64,000 nt of DNA from Utricularia gibba (Eukaryota > Streptophyta > Magnoliopsida > Lamiales > Lentibulariaceae). This document shows positions 24,239 through 36,738 of this stretch, piece after piece (position 1 is the stretch's first letter; each line of letters opens with the position of its first letter). Position numbers and translations under genes: made by a program. The DNA is taken from positions 1,984,001 to 2,048,000 of the forward strand of contig CM007989.1 in the NCBI GenBank assembly GCA_002189035.1, in the 5' to 3' direction. Below the pieces are notes generated by a model that did no database searches, was not told the origin of the DNA, and saw only the letters and a program-made list of their open reading frames with translations.

Positions 24239-25698
24239 CTATTCAATTATGGACTGAATAACACCAGCACCCACAGTCTTCCCACCTTCTCTGATGGCAA
24301 ATCTCATACCTTGCTCACAAGCAATGGGTGTAATAAGCTCAACCTCCATCTTCACACGATCACCGGGCATGACCATCTTCGATTCCTCATCCTTATCGTT
24401 CATTATGCTGTTCACTTTCCCGGTGACATCCGTGGTCCTCATGTAAAACTGTGGTCGATATCCTGCAAAGAAAGGTGAATGCCTTCCACCCTCCTCCTTC
24501 TTCAACACATACACAATCGCTGTGAATCGTTTGTGGGGGGTGATTGTTCCAGGCTTAGCCAGCACCATTCCCTCAGAATGTCGATCTTCTGGACGCCTCT
24601 CAACAACAAGCCCACATTGTCCCCTGCCAGAGCCTCATCCAAAGTTTTCTGGAACATCTCAACTCCGGTGACTGTGGTAGTCCTTGTGTCCTTCAGGCCG
24701 ACCAAATCCACAGTATCACCCACCCTGATAGTCCCCCTCTCCACACGACCAGTTGCAACCGTACCTCTACCTGTAATCGAGAAAACATCCTCAATTGCCA
24801 TCAAGAATGGCAAGTCCGTCTGTCTCTGAGGAATGGGGATGTAGTTGTCAACCTCATCCATCAATTGGTAAATCTTGTCAACCCATTGATTCTCCCCTCT
24901 CTTGATCACAGGATTTGCCATCAAAGCCTCTAGAGCTAATAGAGCAGATCCGGAAACAATGGGAATATCGTCACCAGGAAATTCATACGAGGAGAGCAAC
25001 TCCCTGACCTCCAATTCAACTAATTGAAGAAGCTCCTCATCATCCACCTGATCCTGCTTGTTCAAAAACACCACCATATTTGGGACACCCACTTGCTTCG
25101 CCAGCAGTATGTGTTCTTTAGTCTGCGGCATCGGCCCATCTGCTCCGGATACCACAAGAATCGCGCCGTCCATTTGCGCAGCACCAGTAATCATATTCTT
25201 GACGTAATCAGCGTGCCCGGGGCAGTCGACGTGGGCGTAATGTCGGTTCTCCGTCTCGTATTCAACCGTCGCAGTGTTGATGGTGATTCCACGGGCCCTC
25301 TCCTCAGGGGCGGCGTCGATTTCATCGTACTTCTTGGGCGCCGAGTTTCCAACGGACGCCAAGGCCATAGTTAGAGCAGCCGTCAGAGTAGTTTTACCGT
25401 GGTCAACATGGCCAATTGTTCCAATGTTGACATGGGGTTTCTTCCTCTCGAACTTCCCGCGAGCAGCCCGTACCGAGAACCTGCGATTGATGGAGGTGGG
25501 AGCCAAGACCGCGGGGCGGAAGCGAATAATGGCGGACAAGGGTGTCAATGAAGACGACAGAAGTACGTTATTCAGGGAATTAGGAAAATTAGGATTCGCG
25601 TTCGAGAGGGAAGAAGAAGGGGAATACAGCGCCTTGTTCTGCGCGACGAAGGAAGAAGAGGCGACGGTGGTGGTCTTCACTGGAACGACGGCCGCCAT
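24239..25698 (-). CDS. TUFA: chloroplast elongation factor Tu, one-base frameshift
   Basis: Nuclear-encoded plastid EF-Tu, the GTPase that carries aminoacyl-tRNA to plastid ribosomes. It is a single exon, as usual, and would be 486 residues. A serine- and asparagine-rich transit peptide of about 80 residues precedes the EF-Tu core, which begins [17 protein letters not shown]. GTPase motifs are GHVDHGKT (about 96-103), [13 protein letters not shown] and NKQD. The 3' third continues [20 protein letters not shown] and ends [19 protein letters not shown]. The two parts are in different frames. Around 24569-24573 the gene strand reads AGG GAA TGG where AGG GGA ATG (Arg-Gly-Met) is expected, so one G is missing from a run. 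Neighbouring code is intact and strongly conserved, so a sequence error is more likely than a pseudogene. Confidence 0.95.
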
Positions 25699-26290
25699 TG
25701 CTGCGAACAAGAGTGTGGGAAGATGAGGGTGGAAGCGAGAGGATAGAGTTTGAGAGGCGCTTGAGGGTAAGAACGATATGGAAGATAACACCCCTCCCCT
25801 CCCGCTGCGTGGCTGGCGGTCTATCATATAATTAATTCATTAATATTTCCTTAAAAAAGAAAATAACACATTTTTTTAAAAAAACTCGAATTCTATTTTT
25901 CCCATCAAAATCCTTTTTAAAAACACATTTATAATAAAAAATTGAAAAACACTTTTAAATGTCTAATATTTTGATAACAAAATTACATTTTAACGTGAGA
26001 ATTTGGTCATTTGTTAGTGATAGAACTAAAAGAACTGAGCAATAAAAAACGGAAAGTCTTGATAATTATGAAGTGGCAGAAGTGGAGGAACAGGGTGCTT
26101 AAAAGGGCACAGATTCTAAAGGGATCCGGTTCAATTCTAGCTCTCCGATGAACAAAATCTGGAACAGAAACTGAGCGCCATAAACGCCTTACAAACCTGC
26201 TTTACAGCTCTGGTTTGACTATCAAAAGCAGCCTCTCCATTTTCATGTGGTAGTAGTCCCCGCAAGAGAGAGCCAAAGGAAGGGGAGAAA
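25699..26290. other. EF-Tu promoter and STT3 3' region
   Basis: The first 130 bases are the EF-Tu leader. About 25825-26030 is AT-rich with long A and T runs. The remainder is the STT3 3' UTR. No gene is seen. Confidence 0.55.
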
Positions 26291-29200
26291 TCACCACCTG
26301 TTGTTGGGAGGCTTCACCTTATAGATCCTGACTATCCAGTTTGAGGTTGTGAACGCCTCTTCCAGATGCTGGAGCTTGATGTCCTTGTTTCCAATTTCGA
26401 CCCCACGAGCTCGGTCGTACCTGTTTCCACGGTAGATGCCACAATGAATCATCGTTTTTGTCTTTCTAGATACTCCCTCCACACATGGAGTTGACAGAGA
26501 GCATATAAAGAAACTCACCCAGGCGGTTTTCCGTATTCTGTAGTGAGCTCCCCAAATCTATAATAGCACAGCTTGTACCTGATGAAAAACAAAGCATTAG
26601 TACAAGGACCCGGAACTGGATCCATAATACCATGGAAGTTCCAGTAAGGACACACAATGTTGGAACCATAAACCCGCTCATGCATTCATGATGAAAATGG
26701 CCAGGTGAATGCACCAAGTTTTTTAAATACTGAGGCCAAAATTAAATACAAATGGATTGTTGGGCAGAGAAATAAGCATGAGGGTATAGCATTAGCTACA
26801 GGTTGGTATAGACGTGAAGCATGCAATTGAGGACTGCCAAAGAGCAATATAAAACTATTGTAACTTGAATGAAGAATAAACTCACATCAAACAGTTCAGC
26901 ATCTTTGGCGGGGCACCTTTATCCACACGATAGTCACCATTAACAAGGTAATCAGGTTCTTTAATAACTGGGAAGACTCCACCTCCAATTCTTACCATCC
27001 ACAAAAATCTGGAAAAGAAAAAACGTTTCAAGCCTTATTAGACTAAGATGTAAAAGAATGTGACAAGAGAAACTCAGAAGACATATTTAACTAAATGAAT
27101 AATACTACTCTACAGCAGGAGACTTGAAAAGGTAAAATGCTGACTCATATTCCATGTATTCTTACTTGTTAATATCATCAGATGAATACCCAGTTACACC
27201 TCCAAAAACCACCAATACATAATCAACATCCAGGGATCTCATAATGTCATACGCTTCATCCTCATAAGATGCCATAGCCCGTCCAACAGTAGCAATATGC
27301 GTGTTATTCCAAGTGTTGTTATCAACGATCACAGTTCTATTCCCCATGGCAGTAATTTGATAACCGTAGTCCCACCATGACATGACCTTGGCATCTGGAG
27401 GAGTATTTTGCTGCAGCCAGAAGTACGCTTCACGGTAGTCATCAAATATTACCCTGTTTCCATGTGCACCCCTTGCCGCCAACACAATTGATGGAGATGA
27501 GTATGCCTCTGACGTCACCCATGTGCAATGAATTGCATATCTGCTTAGCAAATAAAATGCTCCAAACAGCAAAGCGGCAGCTCCATTTCTTTGAATAGGC
27601 AAATTCGTCTCCAAAGAGCCCTGCTAGGAGTACCAAAACAGCAGATTCAAATTACACAACATCCATAGCTACACCAGACACTTAATGACAGCCAACATAA
27701 AAATCCAAGGAAAAGGAACTCATGCAAATTTCATCTACCACAAGTGAGGAAAGATAACTGAGAATGCTATTCAACAGCTGCCACATATTTCAGAATCCAA
27801 ATCATTATTTCTTTTCTGAATATCATACAATAATGTTCAGAACCAAGAATTTATCTGTGTCCATGGCATCAAGGACCTAGGGATAGGTTCAGAAGGAAAT
27901 AGTTATCAGACAACAAAAACATAAGGCAGTGTACAAACCACTCATATCTTGTATACGATCAGAAAATGGAGATAGGGTCACAGATTCCAAAAAATGAAGA
28001 ATATTCTCTTCGACTCTGACTTTATAATTTTTATTTCTTTTTTGATCATGAAACTGAAATTCAATCACGGCAGGCAAAAAAATGTGAATAAAAAGCCTAA
28101 TTCAAGGTGGGGAGATTATAGCATAAAGAGATGAAACTGCATTGAAAAATTTCGAGAACTAAGAAAGAAAGTGGGGAGGTGTTAGAAACCAACTTCCGAA
28201 ACTACTCAGCCATTTACAATTATTTGTCTCGAAGCAGTACAAGCAGTATAAAATTGAACTTGAAAGATTCACATGCTGAGAGTTACGACATAAAATAATG
28301 CAAAAGGTGTACGATAATAGATCAAGAAAGAAGATGGTTCAATTGCATGCCTTGGATGAAGCCTTAGCATTAGTTGTCCCTTTGGCGGCAACCGAAGAGA
28401 GTAATTTGCTCTTCGCCCTAACCAACTGACATAAGTTCTTTAATGTGGCTGAGACTGCAATGGCACTAATAAGGCAGACCGCAGGGGTGGCAACAAGTAT
28501 TAGCCTCACCATAACGCCAGCAAAATACATACTCGTGAGGCCGTACATCACAATAAATATTGTGGCATCTGACAAACGTTTGAAGCAGAAATAAAGTCCA
28601 GCTGGGAATAAAAGTAGCAGAATATGATAGTCAAACATGAAGGATGACCATGCTGTAGGCTGATGTTCAGAAACTGAAGCAATTATTGGAATGTGGTCCT
28701 TTGCATAGGTAGGATCTAGAAGTGAATAAAATCTTCCAGTCCACGGTGAAATATAACCAGAAGCAGTGCCAACTCCCAGAGCTAGAGAACCCAAACTCAC
28801 AGCAGTAGTCACCCCGATTCTCAAGAATGTGTAGAACTTCTTTGGATCATTCAGCAAGTACTTAACCCAATCTAAAAAATAAAATACCTGCATCAGAACA
28901 TCCGGGTTAGCGAAACCCGAAATAAGTCAATAAATTGCACAATGAATGCTAGAGCTTCAGCCCTTAAAACTAAAGTCCTGAAGGCATTCATGTGGCCATA
29001 CAACAGTGGACATTGAAATACTGAATAAATCAACTTCATGAGAATACTGATGAATATCATTGTCATCTAAGCAAGCCATGATGATCTACCTGCATCAAGA
29101 AAAATACTCCCATGGCTGCCATATGCTCGCCTGATTGTACATGCTGGAAACCAACAAAACGTATTTGCATTGCCAATAGCATTCCCAGCACATACATGGA

Positions 29201-30396
29201 ATTATATGCTATATATAACCTCATTGAATACCTTTCAGTAATCAGCAGAACCAGAACATACAAGGGGATAAGATTAATGATGAATACATAACCACCCCAG
29301 GCCGAAACCATATAAAAGTAACCAAAAGCCGAGGCCAACGACCAAGAAAGTGAACCAGTGTTGACAGCTTTAACAAATAAATAGAAGGTAAGCAGCAGTG
29401 CAAATATAGCAACTCCCTCGTTATCATATGATCCGGCCACAGACCTTGATATATAACCAGGACAAATGGCAATAAGGGCAGCAGCAACGAGACCAGCACC
29501 TGAGTCCCACAATTCCTTTCCAAAAAAGTATGCAACAAGAGTGGTATTGGCAGCAAAAAATGGGGCAGTGAGCACGCAAACTTCTCTAATATGAACAAAA
29601 AACCTGTTAAAAAACAAGAATAGTTGAGAACAGGTGGACGTTATGAAAGACTGCATCCACTACCTAGATATTTGAAATGTGCAGCTGAACATTGAGACCC
29701 TGGCAAACTTAAGACATGCATTGACTTCAATGACCACCTACTGATGAGATAGTTGGGATGTACCATGGGATGAATACGACTGGAAGGCAGACGATTTATC
29801 TGTTACTTAGAATTCAAAATCTTGGTTTTATTATTTCAGGTTTTCAGGAAGATTAATGTCGATATTCGCATGCATCATACGTCGGCACCTGACTTGAGAA
29901 GATGCCACACTCATTAGTACACATTAACACAGATAATGCGGAGCTCTTGATTCTCTAGGAGATACTAAGCTAGTTCCCAGATGCAACACTACGCAAACAT
30001 GCAAAAAAAAGAATGCATTTACCGCAGAAACCGGAGAATCCAATAAATGAGGGCAGCAGTAACCATGAGGCCCGGATAAAGTGTGCCCCCGATGATCCTC
30101 CCTAGCGGATACCAGCTCTCGGAATCAAACCAGTTCCAAAACTCGTAAAAACCATTGCGAATCAGAAACTGAGTGACGCGGTAATTGAAATAGGGATCAA
30201 ACTCATGGATCATACTCTCGTAACGCAAGACACTGAATAAACGGGAAATGAATGCCAAAACATAAACCAAGCACAAGACTGCGACACGAATCAAGAGCTC
30301 CTGCTGCTTCGCCGTCAGCTTCAGTGGCTTCAGCAGTGAACTCAGGCCGGCCTCCGGCAGTAGATACACCGCCGATTGGCTCATCTTCGCTACCAT
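26291..30396 (-). CDS. STT3: oligosaccharyltransferase catalytic subunit STT3
   Basis: Catalytic subunit of the ER oligosaccharyltransferase, which moves the lipid-linked glycan to Asn-X-Ser/Thr sites. Seven exons in transcript order: 30396-30023, 29603-29090, 28887-28351, 27620-27166, 27008-26886, 26578-26519, 26420-26291, giving 730 residues. Thirteen-helix membrane region with the first DXD-type motif in [15 protein letters not shown], the SVSEHQP motif near 350, and the lumenal signature [18 protein letters not shown] near 525. It ends [18 protein letters not shown]. The start at 30396 was chosen over a second in-frame ATG at 30384; the longer frame upstream begins with GTG. Exon 3 ends AAG followed by gcatgc, an apparent GC donor, because no GT donor fits. 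STT3A versus STT3B cannot be separated here. Confidence 0.94.
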
Positions 30397-31099
30397 TCGT
30401 GAATCGGATCTGAACACCGTAGAAATCTATCGATTACGCGCCAGTCATCAACCCTAAATCCGCATCCCCCCGGGCATTTCTCCCTTCAGCTAGCGTCCGG
30501 GTGTCTTATTAATTCCCAAAATACCCTCCAATAATTTCTCACCCCCCTTAAATGAAAGCGCGCTCCATAATTCTCCAAGGGCCGCACTATGCCCTTCTTT
30601 GTTTCTCGACAAGAAACAAAAATAAATAAATAAATAATTCATTAGAGAAAATGGTAGGGGCACGTGGGAAAGTGCTTTTTGTTTACTAATTTGAACATGA
30701 AGAATTTTCTTAAGAAAACGTTGTGATAACAGTTTTATTAATAAAAATATTGATTTTTATTTTATAAAATATTATTAAAAATAATTCTCAAAAAATCTAA
30801 AAAGACATCCAAATACCATCTTGTGGCCAACATGATGGGAGTTGTGCAATTGGATTAGATGACACGTGTATTCTGGAGGGGACCCGGGGAAGAAGCTTCC
30901 ATTCCAGAAGAGGTTACATGACAAGAAGCAATCTTCTTCTTCCCACCTGCCTCATTGCTTGCGTCACGTCTCTAGCTGCTGCCAACGCGCAGGCTGTTGC
31001 GTATATATACAAATGAGTCACAACTCCTCGCTTCATCACTTTTATCTCACAACCAGATACACAGGCCCAACTTCCGAAGTCTCAAGCTCAAGGTCAACA
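30397..31099. other. divergent spacer between STT3 and CYP94
   Basis: About 700 bases separate two divergent genes. On the STT3 side a telo-box-like aaccctaaa lies at about 30450-30458. The middle (30600-30810) is AT-rich with an (AAAT)n tract. On the CYP94 side there is a TATA box at 31002-31009. Confidence 0.6.
31002..31009 (+). promoter_or_regulatory. TATA box of CYP94 gene
   Basis: TATATATA lies 98 bases upstream of the CYP94 ATG, leaving room for a leader of roughly 65 bases. A CACGT core lies about 35 bases further upstream. Position and sequence fit a plant core promoter. Confidence 0.6.
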
Positions 31100-32629
31100 A
31101 TGGCGATCATCACTACTTCTCTGGTCCTCGTTGTCCTCTGTCTCATTGCTCCCCTGATACTCCTCCTCCTCAAACGGGAAAGATCCACCACTTCTTCTTC
31201 TGGAAAACTCCCTAAATCGTACCCTGTTTTCGGTTCCTACTTTGAGGTTCGCCGGAACATCGAAAGCTTCGTCCAGTGGACAGCGGGAATCGTTAATTCG
31301 ACGCCGTCCCTCACCTTCATCCTCCACCGGGCGTTGGGCCAGAGGGTGATTATCACCGCTGACCCTTCAAACGTCCACCACATTCTTAAATCGCATTTCC
31401 ACATCTATGAAAAAGGCGATTTCTTGAAGATCACTCTTCGCGACCTCCTCGGCGATGGGATATTCAACGCCGACGGAGACAAATGGAAATTCCAACGCCA
31501 GCTCGCTAGCCACGAGTTCAATACCAAATCCCTCCGTAAATTCATCGAGACCGTCGTGGAATCCGAACTCTCCGATCGCCTCATCCCGATACTCAGAAAC
31601 GCCGCCGCGGAGAAGACGGTTATAGATTTTCAGGACATTCTTCAGCGATTCGCTTTCGATAACATTTGTAAAATCGCGTTTGGATATGATCCCGAGTACC
31701 TGACCCCGTCGCTGCAGGAGTCCAAATTCGCCGTCGCGTTCGAAACGGCGGTGCGCATATCGAGTGGGCGGTTCAATTCCCTCGCCCCGGCGGTCTGGAA
31801 ATTTAAGAAGGCTTTCAATTTGGGATCCGAGAGGGAGCTCAAATCCGCGGTCGCCGAAATTCAGAGCCTCGCCAAAGAGATACTCAACCGTAAAAAGCAG
31901 CAAATCGGGACCGGGACCGCGGTCGCGGACGAGGATCTTCTGTCGAGATTCCTAAGCTCCGGCCACACCGACGACGAATTCGTGATGGATATTGTCATCA
32001 GCTTCATCTTGGCGGGAAGAGACACAACTTCCGCGGCACTCACGTGGTTCTTCTGGCTCCTCTCTAAGCACCCTGAAGTGGAGAGCAGAATACTCCAAGA
32101 AGTCAGCTCTAAAGTATCGGAATCTGCAGCGTACGACCAAGTGAAGGAGCTCGTATACACGCACGCCTCCATATGCGAAAGCATGCGGCTATATCCTCCG
32201 GTTCCGACGGACACCAAGTGTGCCAACGACGACGACGTTTTACCCGATGGAACGTTGGTGAAAAAGGGGATGAGGGTGACCTATCATCCCTACGCCATGG
32301 GGCGGGTGGAGAAGGTGTGGAGCGAGGACTGGCCGGAGTACCGCCCGGAGCGGTGGCTCGGAGAAGGCGGGGTGTTTGTGAACAGGGATGCGTACACTTA
32401 CCCCGTTTTTCAGGCGGGGCCCAGGATATGCCTGGGGAAGGAGATGGCTTTTCTGCAGATGAAGAGCATCGTGGCTGGCGTCCTCCGTGAGTTCAAGGTA
32501 GTCCCCGCGTCCGACGGAGAAGAGGACCCCGTCTATTTATCGTTCCTCACGGCGAAGATGAAAGGCGGTTTCCCCGTGAGGATTGAGGTCAGGGCGCCGG
32601 AGAAGACTCGCAGAATCAAATCAGTATAG
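31100..32629 (+). CDS. CYP94: cytochrome P450, CYP94 family (fatty acid omega-hydroxylase type)
   Basis: ER-anchored P450 of the CYP94 family, whose members hydroxylate the omega end of fatty acids or of jasmonoyl-isoleucine. A single exon of 509 residues, as is usual for CYP94. The N-terminal anchor is MAIITTSLVLVVLCLIAPLI, followed by a Pro-rich hinge (KLPKSYPVFGSY). The I-helix oxygen-binding motif is AGRDTTSA at about 305-312, the E-x-x-R is ESMR near 361, and the heme loop is FQAGPRICLG at 437-446 with Cys444 as heme ligand. The stretch GDKWKFQRQLASHEFNTKSL and the C-terminal half resemble CYP94A/CYP94D fatty acid hydroxylases more than CYP94B/C jasmonate enzymes. An upstream in-frame extension to 30866 is open but lies across the TATA box and was not used. 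Substrate is inferred. Confidence 0.95.
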   Translation: MAIITTSLVLVVLCLIAPLILLLLKRERSTTSSSGKLPKSYPVFGSYFEVRRNIESFVQWTAGIVNSTPSLTFILHRALGQRVIITADPSNVHHILKSHFHIYEKGDFLKITLRDLLGDGIFNADGDKWKFQRQLASHEFNTKSLRKFIETVVESELSDRLIPILRNAAAEKTVIDFQDILQRFAFDNICKIAFGYDPEYLTPSLQESKFAVAFETAVRISSGRFNSLAPAVWKFKKAFNLGSERELKSAVAEIQSLAKEILNRKKQQIGTGTAVADEDLLSRFLSSGHTDDEFVMDIVISFILAGRDTTSAALTWFFWLLSKHPEVESRILQEVSSKVSESAAYDQVKELVYTHASICESMRLYPPVPTDTKCANDDDVLPDGTLVKKGMRVTYHPYAMGRVEKVWSEDWPEYRPERWLGEGGVFVNRDAYTYPVFQAGPRICLGKEMAFLQMKSIVAGVLREFKVVPASDGEEDPVYLSFLTAKMKGGFPVRIEVRAPEKTRRIKSV

Positions 32630-33088
32630 GCCGCCGGTGGGATTTTGCCCTACTTTCAAGTTCCTTCATTTTTCCCTTGCAAAAGTCCAGTTTCTTCGTG
32701 TAGTGTATGTGAACACAATAAATGAAATATGGATTTGTTTCATTGAAAATTATTTATGTTCTACTAAAAAAAATAAAGAAAATAAATTTAAAAAACATTA
32801 AATATAAATAACAATTGTTATATCTTATAATATTTTTAGTATAAATTAAACATGATTTTAAAAAAAAATTAATCTGCATACAGAGCAAAGACATGAGAAG
32901 CTTCTGCCCGTTGCTTCATCATTATTTCAAAACTACTGAACATGAGGAATAATGAAGCTCCATGAATGCCCATACTAAGAGGAATACAGACATGCGCTAA
33001 GCCCCAAAACTGTAACCGCAACTATGGTAATAATGCAAAGGCAACTCAGGTGCTTCAAGCCTTTGGATGCGATGGGAGGGAGTGTGAA
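32630..33088. other. convergent spacer, CYP94 and PEX3 3' regions
   Basis: The CYP94 3' UTR runs into AT-rich sequence at about 32750-32870, followed by the PEX3 3' UTR. No gene is seen. Confidence 0.6.
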
Positions 33089-36000
33089 CTAAGACGTGGG
33101 CATGGTGGAGTATAAGACAGTAAAGAAAAGCTCAACTTCAGGTATGCTTTTAAGAATCTCGATGTACCGCGTGAGGTGGGGATCTGAGAGCACGAGCTGA
33201 CCCATTTGGGCTAGTCTGGGGATGAGTCTGGCGAGGGGTATCCCAGCTCTTAGAGTGTTTTCTCCGCACTGGGTTGATAGATCTTCCAAAACTACACTCA
33301 CCAACCTTCTCAGGGACAGCTCTACGATATTGGCGAACTCGGAGCTGCACAGTGGAAAACAGATCACGATAAATAAACCATTGTAAGAGTACCACTACGG
33401 CCTAGTTTCAAATGAGCACAAATGGAAAGAGCATCGTCATGCACACCCATTTATCTTATACATCTAGATAGAAATACTGGGAAACACAATATCAGAAAGT
33501 ACTAGTGAATAAATAATGTACGGTTTTCCAGTGTCAGACTCCAGTCACTGGCCCCATATGAAAAGGGAAAAAACAAAGTTGAGAAATAGCAGTTGGAAAC
33601 GAAACAAACACCTTGAAAATGTTGATGTGCAACATTACTAATCAGGAACCAATACATTACCTTGACAACACGGCTCGTGTTTCCTCCATGAGCAGCTCAA
33701 ACTTTCCAGGACGCAAGTCTGAGCTGCGGCTGGGAGGTGCAAGAAATTTGAAACTGCCAGCATCTTCAGGTATCAAATATTCAACCCAGTGGTGTGGGCT
33801 TTCCGTGATCATCAAACTGTTGAGAATGTGAACAAGTGTATCACCGAGCAGTGTATCATTGAACAACGCCTTCAAATCCTTCCTGAAAATGATTACTAAA
33901 CACGTCAGACTTAGTTTGGGATGCAGGATAAACAGCAAACATTGGAAACTACAGCAACAATGTTGTGTCCATTACATGAATTACACACGACATTTTCTAC
34001 CCACAACATAAAGCCTATCACAATTAGGAGCCCAAGACCAACCGCTCCTGGACCAAACTAAACGTGCCAGAAAATCAAAAACAATTTGGAGAAAGCAATC
34101 AGAAGTGATCTGACCAAGTGAATACCCTTGAGAAATTAACTAGAACATGCTAAACTCTCGAGAACAGTGGACATCTTCATACACTTTTCATGAAATGCAT
34201 ACAACATATAAAATATTTGAACATTTTAACGTACCCCTTGAGAATCTCCATTGTTGCTGCCTCTGCATTAGATATTAAGGAAGGCAAGCCATAATTAGAA
34301 AGGTAGTCAGCACACGCCAAAAACTGTTGCTCATCATTTTTGTCAATGAGTTCAGCTTCGTCCTGGAATGTAAGCATGTAACCCTCTTAATGAGCATAAC
34401 AAAGAATAATTTAAATCTTGGAATAAACGAGACCAATACAAACTTCTTCAGTACTCTAGATGGAGTTTTACCACACACAGTTTTACCTTCTGCATTATTA
34501 AGATATATATATACAACCTTCTCATGAAACAGTTTTTCCTGAAACAACTTTATGCATTATGAAGATTGAAGCATCTATTCCTTGATCTACAAAAACATCA
34601 GGCCCTGAAGGGTGCAGTTTCAAATTTTCGTAGGATGTGAACCAGAATTGGAATGGAAACAGAGAGACAGATTAGGCGCCCATAGATTCTAGAAGAAAAC
34701 GCCACTATCACCAACAATGCTATTCCCCTGTTCCCCTTAGACAATCTATTTTTGGGAATAGAACATTTCCCTAGCAATGGAACTCTATCCATCTATTTCA
34801 TAGCATCCTTCTTAAAGTCCTATGGTTTCATAACTTGGAAACCATCAAGAATCATGGTGTCTGTTGTTTATGAGGGATGACCGGCAAGTATGTTCAGTGA
34901 CTGAGAATACCTATACAAATTTACACCATCATGATTATATTTCAAGGAACCGACTCAGATGAAAGCAGAAAAATGTGTGACAAATAGTTCCATCAGGAAA
35001 CAAGATCATCTCATGAATCATCGTTTTATTGTGCATTGAAAACATATTTGTTCAAATAATTACCAGATGACTTGGACTGCCCAGCCCACGTGCAGTGTCA
35101 ACATATAGATGCCGGCTCAATATATTGACTTGAATCCTGATGAAGAGGTTCAGGATGGCCATTGACCAAAGTGACGATGCCAATCTTGTAAAACCTTGAC
35201 AAAATAACAGAAACCTAAGATATAAATAGGAAACTCAAGAAACAGATGGAACACTAGCAACATGAAAAGAGAGCCTACATAGAACATTGAGCCTATTCCA
35301 TAATTCAAGTTTCTTTGCTGTACTAAGTGTGTTTGGCTGGTCCTTGGCTTGAAGTAACTTTTGCATCAAATGAGTAAGGTCCAAGGTCTCCGAAAACTGA
35401 GTATCTAATAAATGTATTACGTGAGGAAGCGTTGTTGTATCAGCTATCCTCTGAACACTCACAAAATGTGAGTGGATTCTATGGGAATATACAAGCAAAC
35501 AAAGTGACATGAGCATTCGATCAATAATGGTTAGGGTAAAACAAATTACTTTTAGAAACCCACTAATCTTAACTGGGATTTAATCCGTTCCTCAGCTTCT
35601 ATTTCCTCGGTATGTTGCTTCTCAAGATCTTTGAGGCTACACTTCCAAGCGTCATAGACCTTGTAAACTACATATCCGCCTCCCAAAATTCCAAGTGTAG
35701 TGTACAATTTTCTTTTATGTCTTCTCCAGAATTCCCTAAAGTTAATTAAAAGAAGTAACAAAAATCAGAAGCAAACACATACAAATAAAATACTTGACAA
35801 CAACATAATTAGTCTTGAAGGCATAGTCATTGTCATGCTTACAGAGTTGCTTCACACCATCAAAGTACGAAATTTTAACCATTAGCTTTGCCACTCTCTG
35901 TTTTTAAAAGCATAGACTAAGCTGAATTTCATCAACAATGTGCAATCCACACACAACCTCAATCACCATCCTCTGCTTTTAAAAGAGGAATCTAGAATGA

Positions 36001-36122
36001 CAAAATCACATCAACGAAAATACAGAAAAAATACTCCACCAAAATGAAGAATAGCAATAGCTTTTCAACCCGAAAACTGAATCAAAAGGATAAGCGATGG
36101 GATAGAAGACGACTAACCACAT
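33089..36122 (-). CDS. PEX3: peroxin-3
   Basis: Peroxisomal membrane protein that recruits PEX19 and is needed to insert membrane proteins into peroxisomes. Seven exons in transcript order: 36122-36118, 35735-35564, 35450-35279, 35194-35064, 34362-34235, 33882-33661, 33344-33089, about 361 residues. The first coding exon is only ATGTG and joins to give MWEFWRRHKRKLYTTLG, followed by the anchor ILGGGYVVYKVYDAW, as in plant PEX3. Later matches are IRIQVNILSRHLYVDTARGL, SPHHWVEYLIPEDAG and SIPEVELFFTVLYSTM. The join between exons 2 and 3 is uncertain. The only phase-compatible GT-AG pair skips IHSHFVSVQ, which family members appear to have in a related form (HFxxIQ). PEX3 lies head to head with RACK1. 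Confidence 0.9.
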
Positions 36123-36581
36123 TCAAGCGGTTGATTGAGACCCTCTTTCAGGTTTGAGTATCCCGTATCGCCAACCGTAAGAACCTCGGGTTTTCTCAAA
36201 ACCGTGACTAGAATAACTCAAGTTTGCCCATCCAACATACGAGAGCATTCACAAATTCCCGTAACTTTCTTTCCCAAACTCGGAACACAAAACGAGGATG
36301 GAGAAAAAAAGCCCTTCTATCCTTTTTTTCAATCAGATTATCTCATATGAATTCTGTAAGAACCCCGCTGGCACCAAAAAACATGCTTGATTCCTGTTGT
36401 TGACGTCAAACCAACTGAAGTTAACACCCAGAGAAGAATCCAGCAGCAAGGGCCAAGGAAGAAGCTCACCCATCAGCACACGGAAAAGAGGAAGGGGACA
36501 AAATTTATTTATTCATTTTTAATTATTTTGTGCAATTTTCTTACCATTTTTTTCAACACATTAATTATTATCCTTTTCCGC

Positions 36582-36659
36582 AGCCCAGTTGGAATTGGGC
36601 CAGTGGCCCAATATGAAGAACCCTAAATCAGCTGGAGCTATCCATATATATATATATAC
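36582..36659 (+). promoter_or_regulatory. RACK1 promoter: site II pair, telo-box and TATA box
   Basis: TTGGGCC (36595-36601) and the inverted GGCCCAA (36605-36611) are paired site II elements. A telo-box AACCCTAAA follows at 36619-36627, and a (TA)n TATA region at about 36644-36657. The RACK1 ATG is at 36739. Site II plus telo-box is the well-known combination in promoters of plant ribosomal protein and translation genes, which fits a ribosome-associated protein. The motifs are read directly; use in this gene is inferred. Confidence 0.7.
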
Positions 36660-36738
36660 TCCGCGCACATTTCCAGAGAGGGTGTTTTTGTTCACTTCCG
36701 CCTCCACTCCGCCGTCGCCGTTGTGTGAATCGTTCGCT

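Noticed and set aside
30866-31099. Upstream in-frame extension of CYP94 (78 codons)
   Set aside because: It spans the TATA box and a polar sequence; the internal ATG gives the standard P450 membrane anchor.
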